This document shows, one piece after another, positions 1-9,717 of a stretch of DNA of 40,845 bases. Position 1 is the stretch's first letter, and every line of letters starts with the position of its first letter. The stretch lies in contig NZ_RBZQ01000012.1 of NCBI RefSeq assembly GCF_003640395.1, forward strand, positions 1-40,845, in the 5' to 3' direction. A program made the translations under genes and the position numbers. The notes under the pieces are model-generated. The model ran no database searches. It had not been told where the DNA came from and saw only the letters and a list, made by a program, of their open reading frames with translations. The stretch is from Stutzerimonas urumqiensis (GTDB taxonomy: Bacteria; Pseudomonadota; Gammaproteobacteria; Pseudomonadales; Pseudomonadaceae).

Positions 1-430
1 CGGGATAAACCACCGGGCCAAGATCGAAGCGATGGCCGACGCCGGCGAGGATGCCGTGCTCCTCCAGCACCTGGGCGACGATTTGCGGCACGGTCAGGTG
101 CTGGAAGATGCGCTGGTTGGTGCGGTGAGAGAGGTAGGCCAGTTGCGGCACCAGCCTCAGGCGATAGCGGGTCAGGCGCTTGCCGGAATCGCCCTGGGCG
201 ACGCGGTACACCCGCCCGTGAATGCCGCCGCCATGCGGGGCGAAGGCGAGAAAGGCCGGCTGATGCAGCAGCGCTTCCAGCTCGAGGTCAGGGCGTTCGC
301 TGACCAGCTCGACGTCGAAGGCGAAGGGCGCCGAAAGCGCCTCGCGACCGCGAAACTCGAGCACTTGCAGGTCGTGCTCGATGCCGGGGAGCTGCAAGCT
401 GAAATGGGGGTGGTTGGCCGGGTTGAACAT
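1..430 (-). CDS. vgrG: VgrG (TssI) spike protein, N-terminal part, runs off left edge
   Basis: This is the trimeric spike that sits on the Hcp tube of the type VI secretion system and carries PAAR tips and effectors. Only the first 143 codons are in the window. The frame opens at the ATG complementary to 428-430 behind an AAGGAC ribosome binding site. It reads MFNPANHPHFSLQLPG, then an FRGREALSAPFAFDVEL segment and a GDSGKRLTRYRLRLVPQL segment, the usual opening of the gp27-like N-terminal domain of VgrG. It is the last gene seen in the minus-strand T6SS series and follows vasH after about 130 bp. I saw no sigma-54 -24/-12 pair in that spacer. The family call is firm; any C-terminal effector domain lies outside the window. 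Confidence 0.93.
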   Translation of the reverse strand, partial: MFNPANHPHFSLQLPGIEHDLQVLEFRGREALSAPFAFDVELVSERPDLELEALLHQPAFLAFAPHGGGIHGRVYRVAQGDSGKRLTRYRLRLVPQLAYLSHRTNQRIFQHLTVPQIVAQVLEEHGILAGVGHRFDLGPVVYP

Positions 431-559
431 TGGCAGTCCTTGTTCGAGAAATCTTCCATGGGGCCGTAAGGCTTGGCGCAAGGCTATCGCTTACTGGCCG
501 GCAGTTCCGCGGCGTCGATCAAATCAACGGGAAGCAAGAGCACCGGCGTATCGCTCGTG

Positions 560-2113
<1,554 letters not shown>

Positions 2114-4700
2114 CGTCGAGCGTGGCGTGCACCCGTTGCAGGGCTTGGCCGTGGGCCATGGCGTCCAGCAGGCGGTCGACGACCTGAGGCTGCAACGTCT
2201 GGTCGATCAGATGGTCGATCAGGCGTGCGCCGCTCTCGCTGTGGGTGCAGCGCTCGGCGAGGTGCGCGACCAGTGCATCGCAGTGGCTGAAGCAAAGATT
2301 GCGGCGGGCCAACCGCTCGCCGAAGCGCGCGAGCTTGACACCTACCAGCTCGGCGAGCACCTCGCCGATCACCGGGTAGTAGGGCACCACTTTCATGCGC
2401 CCGAGCAGCGCCGGTTTGAAATGGCGGCTCAGGGTTGGGCGAATGGCCGTTTCCAGGTCTTCGGCTGCGGGGCGTTGCCCGCCGGCGCAAAGGCGTGCGA
2501 TCTCGTCGCTGGCGAGGTTGCTGGTCATCAGGATCAGGGTGTTGCGGAAGTTGATCTCGCGGCCCTCGCCGTCATTGGCCACGCCCTTGTCGAAGATTTG
2601 GTAGAAGACGTTCATCACGTCCGGGTCGGCCTTCTCGACCTCGTCGAGCAGTACGACCGAGTAGGGCTTCTGCCGCACGGCCTCGGTCAACATGCCGCCT
2701 TCGCCATAGCCGACGTAGCCGGGCGGCGCCCCGATCAGGCGCGACACGCTGTGCTTTTCCTGAAACTCGGACATGTTGATGGTGGTGAGGAAGCGCTCGC
2801 CGCCGTAGAGCAGGTCGGCCAGGGCGAGGGCGGTTTCGGTCTTGCCGACGCCGCTGGGGCCGACCAGTAGGAACACGCCCACCGGCGCGTCGGGACGGTT
2901 CAGGCCCGCCGCGGTGGCACGCATGGCCCGATCCAGCGCGGCAACGGCCTGTTCCTGGCCGCGCAAACGTTGGCGCAGATCATCGGCAAAGCTCAACACC
3001 TTGCTGTTGTGCTCGCGCGCCAGCTGCGACAGCGGCACACCGGTCCAGTGGCTGATCACCTCGGCGACCAGGCGCGGGCAGACCTCGAAGCTCACCAGCC
3101 GCTCGGCCGTATGGGCGCTTGTCAGTTCGTCTTGCAGATCGTGTAGCTCGGCTTCCAGCTGCGCCAGGTCTGGTTGCGCGGCGCTGGTCTCAGGTTCGGT
3201 CAGCGCGGTCGGCAGCTCTCGTGCCGCGGCGCAGCGCTTGCGCAGGTCGAGCAGGCGTTCGGCCCGCTCGCGCTGGGTGCTCCAGCGGATCTCCAGCTGA
3301 TCGCGCTCCGCGCTGGCCTCGGCGAGGCGGGCTTCGAGTTGGACCAGTGCGTCGTCGTCGATCTTCAGCCCGGCGTCTCGGTCGCGGCGCACCGCTTCGC
3401 GCTGGCGTTCGCCTTCGGCGATCTCGCCGCGCAGCCGCTCCAAGGCCTCCGGCGCAGCGGCCAGGCTGATGCGCACGCGGGCGCAGGCGGTGTCGAGTAC
3501 GTCGACCGCCTTGTCCGGCAACTGGCGTCCGGCGAGGTAGCGCGCCGAGAGTTCGGCTGCGGCAACGACTGCATCGTCGCGCAGGTAGATGCCGTGGCTC
3601 TTTTCGTAGACCGGGGCCAGGCCGCGCAGGATGGTCACGGCTTCGTCCACGCTGGGTTCGTGCAGCTGGACCGGCTGGAAGCGCCGCGCCAGCGCCGGGT
3701 CCTTCTCGAAGTACTTCTTGTATTCGCTCCAGGTGGTCGCCGCGATGGTGCGCAGCTCGCCGCGTGCCAGTGCCGGCTTGAGCAGGTTGGCCGCATCGCC
3801 GCTGCCGGCCTGGCCGCCCGCGCCGATCAGCGTGTGGGCTTCGTCGATGAACAGGATGGTCGGCTTGGCCGCGCCCTTGACCTCGTCGATCACGCCTTGC
3901 AGGCGCCGTTCGAATTCGCCCTTCACGCTGGCACCGGCCTGTAGCAGGCCGAGGTCGAGGCAGAGCAGCTCGACGTTCTTCAGGGTGTCCGGCACTTCGC
4001 CGTTGGCGATGCGCAGGGCCAGGCCTTCGACGATGGCGGTCTTGCCGACGCCCGCCTCGCCGACCACGATCGGATTGCTCTTGCGGCGGCGGGCCAGGAT
4101 GTCGATCAGCTGGCGGATCGCACCGTCGCGGCACAGCACCGGGTCGAGCTTGCCGTCGCGCGCCTGCTGGGTGAAGTTGTGGGTGAAGCGAGCCAGGTTC
4201 GATTCGCCCGTGGTAGCCGGCGTCCCGGGCACAGTTTGCGGCTGCTGGGCCAGCGCGAAATCGCGCAGGCGTTCGGCATTCAGGCGCGCCAGCAGCGGCT
4301 GGTAGCGGCTGCCGGCATAGCGCATCGGATTGCGCAGCAGGGCCAGCAGCAGGGCGGCCTGGTCGATCCGGCTCTGGCCGAGTTCGAGGTTGCCGACCAG
4401 CAGGGCATCCTGCAGCCATTGCACCAGTTCGGCGGAAAACACCGGGTTGCGCGATTCGCTGTGCTCGCCGCGTGCCTGTAATGCCTGGGCCAGTTCGCCG
4501 GCGTTGACTTCGGCGTCTTGCAGGGCGCGCAGCAGCAGGCCATCGGTGCGCTCGAGCAAGCCGAGCAGCAAGTCCTCGACGAGAATCTTGCTGCCGCCAC
4601 GCACGACGCAGCGTTCGGCCGCGCCTTCCAGGTCGCGCTTGGTCGGCGCATCGAGCGCCTGGACGAGTTGTTGCAGGTCTAGGTTGATCATGTCGGTTCC

Positions 4701-5768
4701 TTAGTGAATCTTGCTGCCGAGGGTGACCATGCCGTCGGCCCGTTCGGTGCCGAGCCAGCTGGTCCAGCCGAGGCGGCAGGGGTTTCCTTCCCCGATGCGC
4801 AGCTCGCGGATGTCGTCCTGGCGCAGCGCCAGGCGGATGTCGTAGTCCAGCGGGTCGCGCAGGGTGAAACGCACCAGCGCGCAGAGCGGCTGGTAACCCG
4901 TGCCGACCGGCAGGAATTCGTGGAAGCGGTCCCAGCTGAGCTGGCGGATGTGGATGCGGAACTTGCCGCCGCGGTCGCGCACGCGCTCGCCGAGGACGAG
5001 GGTTTCACCGAGTTGGCTGTTGGCGCGGCCGAGGCGGTTCTGCTGCTCGCCGAGAATGTCGACCTGGCGCTCCAGGCATTGCTCGATGCGCAGGTCGGCA
5101 TGCTTGAAGTAGTAGCGCAGCACCGATTCGATCAGCGCCGCGGAGTGCGCGCGCAGGCTGAGCAGACCGAGGTAAGGCAGCAGGCGCTTCCAGTTCAGCT
5201 CGCTGGCTGCACGGATTTGTTCGCCGCCCAATCCGATGAGGGCGAACAGCTGTTCGGACAGCGGATCGCGCGCGCCGGTGGTGAACCGGGCGTAGTAGCG
5301 ATACTTCTGCCAAACCGGCAGCAACAGGCGTTGCAGGCGGTCGTTGAACAGGTCGAGGAACTCGCGCGTGGGGTTGCCTTCGGCGCTGTCGCCGAGCGCC
5401 TGGTCGGCGTAGAAGGCAGGCAGCGGCGAGCCGGCACCGAACAGGCTCACCAGGTTCAGCCGCAGCCGGGCGCGCCACCCGCTGCCATCCTCGAAGAATT
5501 CGACGATATCGATGTCGCTGCCGGGAAAGCCGAGGCTCGGGTTTGCCTGGAAATCCAGGCGCTCGTAGAGCGCCTGCTCGTCGAGGCCCGGATGCAGCGC
5601 GCGCAGGCGGTCCAACGCCAGCAGCACGCCCTGGAACAGGCTGTACTCGCGGATGCCGTGGCTGAGCGGGGACAGGTCCTGCCCGACCCCGGCGCTGCCC
5701 GGCCGGGCGTTCAGAGCAGGGGCTGCTGCGTTCAGAGAAGGGGCTGTTGCCCCATGCGTGGCGTCCAT
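4701..5768 (-). CDS. tssG: TssG, T6SS baseplate wedge subunit
   Basis: TssG joins TssE, TssF and TssK in the baseplate wedge that anchors the contractile tail to the membrane complex. The 355-residue protein shows family hallmarks: an SPLSHGIREYSLFQGVLLALDRL-type opening helix from about residue 33, the EQALYERLDFQANPSLGFP segment, and the C-terminal EFLPVGTGYQPLCALVRFTL stretch. The first 30 residues (alanine- and glycine-rich) are less conserved-looking, and the ATG used lies 37 bp inside the 3' end of tssF, so a start further downstream is possible. Co-transcribed with tssF and clpV. Confidence 0.93.
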   Translation of the reverse strand: MDATHGATAPSLNAAAPALNARPGSAGVGQDLSPLSHGIREYSLFQGVLLALDRLRALHPGLDEQALYERLDFQANPSLGFPGSDIDIVEFFEDGSGWRARLRLNLVSLFGAGSPLPAFYADQALGDSAEGNPTREFLDLFNDRLQRLLLPVWQKYRYYARFTTGARDPLSEQLFALIGLGGEQIRAASELNWKRLLPYLGLLSLRAHSAALIESVLRYYFKHADLRIEQCLERQVDILGEQQNRLGRANSQLGETLVLGERVRDRGGKFRIHIRQLSWDRFHEFLPVGTGYQPLCALVRFTLRDPLDYDIRLALRQDDIRELRIGEGNPCRLGWTSWLGTERADGMVTLGSKIH

Positions 5769-7522
5769 TGGTACACCTCTCCTTGTGTACTGCTCACGCG
5801 CAGCTCGTGGTACGAGTTCAAGCTGGCGTAGAGCGCGAAAAATTCGTTGAGCACCGAGGCGAACAGGAACAGGTCCCCTTCGCCCAGGTAACCGTCCGGG
5901 TCCATGGTCAGTTCGGTGCGCACGCCGCGCACCGGCAGGCCGCGGTGCAGGCGGTCGACGTGCTGGTGGGCGATCGCCTTCAGGCCGCCGAGCAGCCGCT
6001 TGCTGACCTTTTCGGCATGCTGGTCGTAATAGCGCGGCAGGTCATAGGTCTCGAGGATGACCTTGAGCGCCTCGACGTTGGCCAGCGACAGGTAGTTCAA
6101 CGACATGTTGCTGATCAGCTTCCACAGGAAGTCGCGGTGCAGCGGCGGCGCGTAGCTGGGCGTGACCGGGCTGATGTTGCGGAAGGTGAGGAACTCGGGC
6201 GTGTCTTCGCTGGGCAGGCAGATGTCGCCCAGGCGCAATTCCCGCGGCAGGTTCTGGTTGGTGCAGGTCAGCTCGATGGACAGCGTCTCGTGGCCGTCCA
6301 GGTCGCGCAGGCCGAACGACAGGTAGGTTTCCAGGCCATCGCCGAGCAGTGACGGCTGCTGCCGGACGCTGTAGTGCGGGCGCGCCAGCGGTACGTCGAA
6401 GCTCGGGTCATGCTCGAAGGATTCGAACGGCACGTACTCTTCATACCCTTTGCCTCCGGGCTTCCAGCCGGTGACCCGGTTGATCGAGTAGATGCCGCAA
6501 TGGCTGCTGTCCAGTTCGGCGGGGCGCACCAGGTACTGGTCCTGCTTGCCGTCGAGGCGCACCGGGGTAGCATCGTGATCGAACAGGTTGACCACCGGCG
6601 TGCAATAGAGCCGGACATTGTCGCGCGTCGGCCGAATACGCTGGGCCCCGGCCTTGCGGATGTCGAAGCGCAGCTCGAAGCCGCGCGCCTGTTCCAGGCG
6701 TTCCTTCGGGATGCGCTGCAGCGCGTCGAGGCCGCCAAGATCGACGAAGAGAAACTTCTCCTGGAAGGCGAAGTATTCCTGCAGGTGCCGGTAGCCGCGG
6801 AAGGTGTTGAGCGGGTAGGGAATCAGTGCCTCGTCCTCGGCGAAGCCCACCGGTTCGAGCTTGCCGGCATCCAGTGCCAGGGGCGGCAGCGGCAGGCCCT
6901 GGGCATCGGTGAAGGGCTTGCCGTGGGTGTCCAGCGCGATCAGCTGTATGCCGTCGAGATGACGCAGCAGGCTGAGGTAGAGCATCTGGCTGACGTAGCG
7001 CTCGCCGGCCAGGTGCAGCCGCAGCCGGCGGACGCCGACCTCGCCCAGGTGACCATCGGCGGTCATGCCCAGGCGCAGGCTGAGCAGGGCGCCGTCGCCC
7101 TTGACCGAGTAGTTCAGCTCGGTCAGCTCCAGCGGCAGCACCTCGGTGGCATAAGCCGTGCGAAAGCGGCAGGTCACCCCGCGCACGGGCTTGGCCTCGA
7201 CCGGCGTATGCCGCGGCACGGTCAGCGGGTTGCCGCTGCGCTTGAGCGGATCGAACTGCAGCATGCTGAAGGCCGGCAGCGGACGCATGTAGTTGGGCCA
7301 CAGCAGGTGCATCAGCGAATGGGTCAGCTCCGGCAGCTCGTCGTCGAGCTTCTGCCGTAGCCGGCCGGTGAGAAAGGCGAAGCCTTCCAGCAGTCGCTCG
7401 ACATCCGGGTCGCGCCCCGCCTGCCCGAGAAAGGGCGCCAACGCCGGGCTGCGCTCGGAAAACCGCTTGCCGAGCTGGCGCAGGGCGGTGAGTTCGCTCT
7501 GGTAGTAGTGATTGAAAGACAC
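5732..7522 (-). CDS. tssF: TssF, T6SS baseplate subunit
   Basis: This is the largest wedge protein of the T6SS baseplate, binding TssG in a 2:1 complex. The 596-residue length fits the family. The opening MSFNHYYQSELTALRQLGKRF is the typical TssF start, and a FAFLTGRLRQKLDDELPEL segment follows near residue 50. The C-terminal GYLGEGDLFLFASVLNEFFALYASLNS region matches the conserved TssF tail. An AAAGGA ribosome binding site precedes the ATG. A gap of 113 bp separates it from the cargo gene pair upstream, the largest gap in this operon, which marks the right-hand boundary of tssF-tssG-clpV-vasH as a module. Confidence 0.95.
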   Translation of the reverse strand: MSFNHYYQSELTALRQLGKRFSERSPALAPFLGQAGRDPDVERLLEGFAFLTGRLRQKLDDELPELTHSLMHLLWPNYMRPLPAFSMLQFDPLKRSGNPLTVPRHTPVEAKPVRGVTCRFRTAYATEVLPLELTELNYSVKGDGALLSLRLGMTADGHLGEVGVRRLRLHLAGERYVSQMLYLSLLRHLDGIQLIALDTHGKPFTDAQGLPLPPLALDAGKLEPVGFAEDEALIPYPLNTFRGYRHLQEYFAFQEKFLFVDLGGLDALQRIPKERLEQARGFELRFDIRKAGAQRIRPTRDNVRLYCTPVVNLFDHDATPVRLDGKQDQYLVRPAELDSSHCGIYSINRVTGWKPGGKGYEEYVPFESFEHDPSFDVPLARPHYSVRQQPSLLGDGLETYLSFGLRDLDGHETLSIELTCTNQNLPRELRLGDICLPSEDTPEFLTFRNISPVTPSYAPPLHRDFLWKLISNMSLNYLSLANVEALKVILETYDLPRYYDQHAEKVSKRLLGGLKAIAHQHVDRLHRGLPVRGVRTELTMDPDGYLGEGDLFLFASVLNEFFALYASLNSYHELRVSSTQGEVYQWTPRMGQQPLL

Positions 7523-7564
7523 GATCAGTCCTTTGCGTTCGGTCGCTATCGGAGTGGCTACGTA

Positions 7565-7636
7565 CTAGGAGCCAGGCCTTTCGTGATGTAGAAAGCTGCG
7601 CACGTCAGTCACGCTGTAACTTTTTTGCCGGCCCAT
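7565..7636 (-). CDS. Possible 23-residue ORF or gene remnant coupled to the immunity gene
   Basis: The stop codon of the putative immunity gene overlaps an ATG (TAATG), which opens a 23-codon frame beginning MGRQKSYSVTD and ending HHERPGS before TAG. No ribosome binding site of its own is needed if translation is coupled. I do not recognise the peptide. It could be a chance ORF, a micro-protein, or the tail of a gene lost when the cargo pair was inserted. Coding status is unproven. Confidence 0.2.
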   Translation of the reverse strand: MGRQKSYSVTDVRSFLHHERPGS

Positions 7637-7977
7637 TACTTGCTCCCCAATATGCTTTTGGCTTGGGGGGTGCACCAAGTGCTGACGTCGTCCCTCTGAA
7701 AACCTGGGCAGGTTTGGTCCTTGCTCATCAACAGGTATTCCCGCCCCGGCTCATAGGTGAAGTGGTAGTAGTTGTCGTTGTCTTCGGCATAAAGCCAATA
7801 CGAACTCGATCCTTCGTTGATGACGTAAGGATCGAGAGTGAAAATCGAGGCCTCCGTGGGTACGAAGTTCTCACGGTCAATAACCAGCATCAGGCCGTTG
7901 CCGACCACGCGGGTCAACAGCAATACGCCCAGCAGGACGACCGTTGTGGCGAGACAGGCAGCTCGTTTAGCGTTCAT
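7636..7977 (-). CDS. Putative T6SS immunity protein, membrane-anchored, periplasmic
   Basis: The product has 113 residues. The start chosen is the ATG that overlaps the end of the upstream cargo gene by 11 bp (ATGAACGCTAA); an in-frame upstream start would add 33 residues lying wholly inside that gene. Residues 8-27 form one hydrophobic segment (TTVVLLGVLLL core), followed by a roughly 85-residue hydrophilic domain with two cysteines (TCPGF and TWCTP), predicted to face the periplasm. I recognise no family. Its position directly after a lysozyme-like cargo gene, overlapping reading frames and predicted location are what is expected of an immunity protein against a peptidoglycan-degrading effector. 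That role is inference. Base composition is less GC-rich than the flanking tss genes. Confidence 0.7.
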   Translation of the reverse strand: MNAKRAACLATTVVLLGVLLLTRVVGNGLMLVIDRENFVPTEASIFTLDPYVINEGSSSYWLYAEDNDNYYHFTYEPGREYLLMSKDQTCPGFQRDDVSTWCTPQAKSILGSK

Positions 7978-8782
7978 AGAAATACAAACTCGCGGAGCCC
8001 ATTTTGGCGCGTTCAAGAAGATCCATGGCATCGCTGGCGTATTTTTCGGCCAGAGGGCCTGAGCCGTTGTAGGCACCGATAACCGCCTTCAGTTGCTGCG
8101 CTGTCAGGCTGCCCTGGTGGCAGGGGGTGCCGGTCACGCGATCAATCAGTTCGCGCAGATGGGCGGCGGCGTAGTAGAGGTCGGCCTTCCAGTCGTCGCC
8201 GGGAATGCGGGTGTCTTGGTTGTAACCGAAGATGCGGTACTGGACGTCCTCCGGCATGGGCCGCTTGCAGTAGTAGTTTTCGGTATAGGTTGCAGCTTTT
8301 CGCAGCGTGGTGCGGCTCATGTTGACGAAGCCGCTGGAGCTGCCGGCGATCCTGTCCGGAACGATGTCGAATGCAACCTCGTCGACGATGGCGAGAAAGG
8401 TGGTGAGCGAGCGCTCACCGAACTGCAGGGCCTTGCTGGCTCCCGGGCCGTTCTCCTGTTGCAATATCACCGCAAGCAGGATCTGGGGAATGCGATGGTA
8501 GTTGGCGGCATCTCTGATCCAGCCGCGAATTTCGGAGTCCGAGAATTCGGTTCTAGGAACTTCGTTACCCTCGGGGGCATACCACATGATCTGTAGGGGC
8601 GAGGGGAGGTCGCCCGTATAACTGGGTACGCTCGCGTACTCGGGAAGGGTGGTCAGTTCCTGGCCAGTACAGCGGCAGTACGACAGCACTTCCGGTTCGG
8701 TTTGCTGCACCTCTGTCGAGGTGGACGTACCCGCTTTGACGTAGGTGACACCGTCTTTCTGTCGGGTGTGTTGGTCGGCCAT
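7967..8782 (-). CDS. Putative T6SS effector, lysozyme / lytic-transglycosylase-like
   Basis: This 271-residue protein has no signal peptide, as expected for cargo loaded in the cytoplasm. Residues about 80-255 look like a transglycosylase/lysozyme fold: a helix with a candidate catalytic glutamate at 110 (ILLAVILQQENGPG), a GSSSGFVNMSRTTL segment near 148-160, a helix DLYYAAAHLRELIDRV at about 201-216, and the AVIGAYNGSGPLAEKYA stretch (233-249), which resembles the AAYNAG motif of SLT proteins. The first 75 residues are unassigned and carry C36 and C38. A GAGGAGG ribosome binding site overlaps the stop of the PAAR gene, 11 bp upstream. It probably cleaves peptidoglycan in competitor cells. 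Another hydrolase with a lysozyme-like fold is possible. Fold by eye: moderate confidence; T6SS cargo by context: good. Confidence 0.75.
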   Translation of the reverse strand: MADQHTRQKDGVTYVKAGTSTSTEVQQTEPEVLSYCRCTGQELTTLPEYASVPSYTGDLPSPLQIMWYAPEGNEVPRTEFSDSEIRGWIRDAANYHRIPQILLAVILQQENGPGASKALQFGERSLTTFLAIVDEVAFDIVPDRIAGSSSGFVNMSRTTLRKAATYTENYYCKRPMPEDVQYRIFGYNQDTRIPGDDWKADLYYAAAHLRELIDRVTGTPCHQGSLTAQQLKAVIGAYNGSGPLAEKYASDAMDLLERAKMGSASLYFYER

Positions 8783-8793
8783 CTCGAGCCTCC

Positions 8794-9297
8794 TCAGAAT
8801 TCGATGAAAACTTCGAGCGGCTCGGCCGCGCCGTGCGGTGCCAGGCGATGGGTCATCCCCTGCGCATCCGTTAGCCCGGCCTCTTCGCTTCCGTCCTGAC
8901 GAACGATCAGATAGCGGGTATCGGCCAGTGGATCCCCAAGGCTATTGGTGAGCTGGTATTGAGCATCGAAGCCGCCCGGGAAGGACAGTGTTGATGGCGA
9001 AACGAATGAAGCGGCGGAGTGTGCTGTCCCAATCAACACCGTCCCTGACCCTGCAACCACGGCATTGCCATGGCTACCCACACTGCCCACCACCGCAGCC
9101 GGCTTTCCGTTGATCAGCACGGTGGGAATCACCGCGCCGGCCATGTCGCCGCCGCAGGCGGAGGGGTCGCCCATGCGCGCAGCGGGCAGGCCGTCGAAGA
9201 GCACGTCCGGCGAGCCGGTGGCGATCGGGTTGTTGCCGTGGCCCGGGACGGGGCAGGCGGTGGGGTCGCCCAGGCGGGCGGCAGGTTTACCGGACAT
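8794..9297 (-). CDS. PAAR spike-tip protein with transthyretin-like C-terminal domain
   Basis: PAAR proteins cap the VgrG spike and often recruit effectors. The start is the ATG at 9297 (MSGKPAARLGDPTACP), with an AGGAAG site overlapping the tssE stop; a longer in-frame start would run into tssE. The 167-residue product has PAAR repeats over about residues 1-95 (KPAARLGD, GLPAARMGD, NGKPAAVVG, SGTVLIG). A C-terminal part of about 60 residues (FDAQYQLTNSLGDPLADTRY onward, ending EPLEVFIEF) looks like the beta-sandwich TTR-type extension found on VgrG and PAAR proteins, where it is known to dock effectors. The next gene is the putative effector, so this protein is a good candidate for its carrier. 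Confidence 0.9.
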   Translation of the reverse strand: MSGKPAARLGDPTACPVPGHGNNPIATGSPDVLFDGLPAARMGDPSACGGDMAGAVIPTVLINGKPAAVVGSVGSHGNAVVAGSGTVLIGTAHSAASFVSPSTLSFPGGFDAQYQLTNSLGDPLADTRYLIVRQDGSEEAGLTDAQGMTHRLAPHGAAEPLEVFIEF

Positions 9298-9305
9298 GGC
9301 GCTTC

Positions 9306-9713
9306 CTACTCGACGCTGACTTTGCCGCTGCCATCCAGGCGTGCGGAGAAACTGACCTGCCGCTTGCAACCTTCGATCTCCAGCAGGCCCTCGATGGCGA
9401 AGGCGAGCGTGAGTGGGTCATGGTCGTGCGGCAGCGGCACCACGCGGACCTGGCGCAGGCGGGGTTCGTACGCTTCGATGAAGCGTTCGATGGCGGCACG
9501 CGCCTGCTGCAGCGAGTCGTGCAGCGAGAGGCGCATGTCGTTCAAATCGGGCAACCCGTAGTCGGGCAGCGTCTGCACGCTGCCCGCCCGGGTGCTGAGC
9601 ATCTTGGTCAGATGGGCAGCCACCGAGGCCATCGCCGCGATCTCGCGACTCCAGCCGGCACGCGTGTCGGCGTCGCCGCCGAGGCGTTCGAAAAGGCTGC
9701 CGTATCCGTTCAA
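9306..9713 (-). CDS. tssE: TssE, gp25-like T6SS baseplate protein
   Basis: TssE is the small gp25/lysozyme-derived baseplate component that helps start sheath polymerisation. The 135-residue product has the typical opening MNGYGSLFERLGG, the TLPDYGLPDLNDM segment and the FIEAYEPRLRQVRV motif, which contains the conserved E-P-R-L residues of the gp25 family. It begins 4 bp after the tssC stop and its own stop overlaps the ribosome binding site of the PAAR gene, so translation is likely coupled. Many related clusters have hcp between tssC and tssE; here the two genes are directly adjacent. Confidence 0.95.
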   Translation of the reverse strand: MNGYGSLFERLGGDADTRAGWSREIAAMASVAAHLTKMLSTRAGSVQTLPDYGLPDLNDMRLSLHDSLQQARAAIERFIEAYEPRLRQVRVVPLPHDHDPLTLAFAIEGLLEIEGCKRQVSFSARLDGSGKVSVE

Positions 9714-9717
9714 GCGC

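Noticed and set aside
7636..8076. Longer 146-codon version of the immunity gene
   Set aside because: The extra 33 codons lie inside the cargo gene and place non-hydrophobic residues before the membrane segment. The ATG at 7977 gives a normal N-terminal anchor and coupled start.
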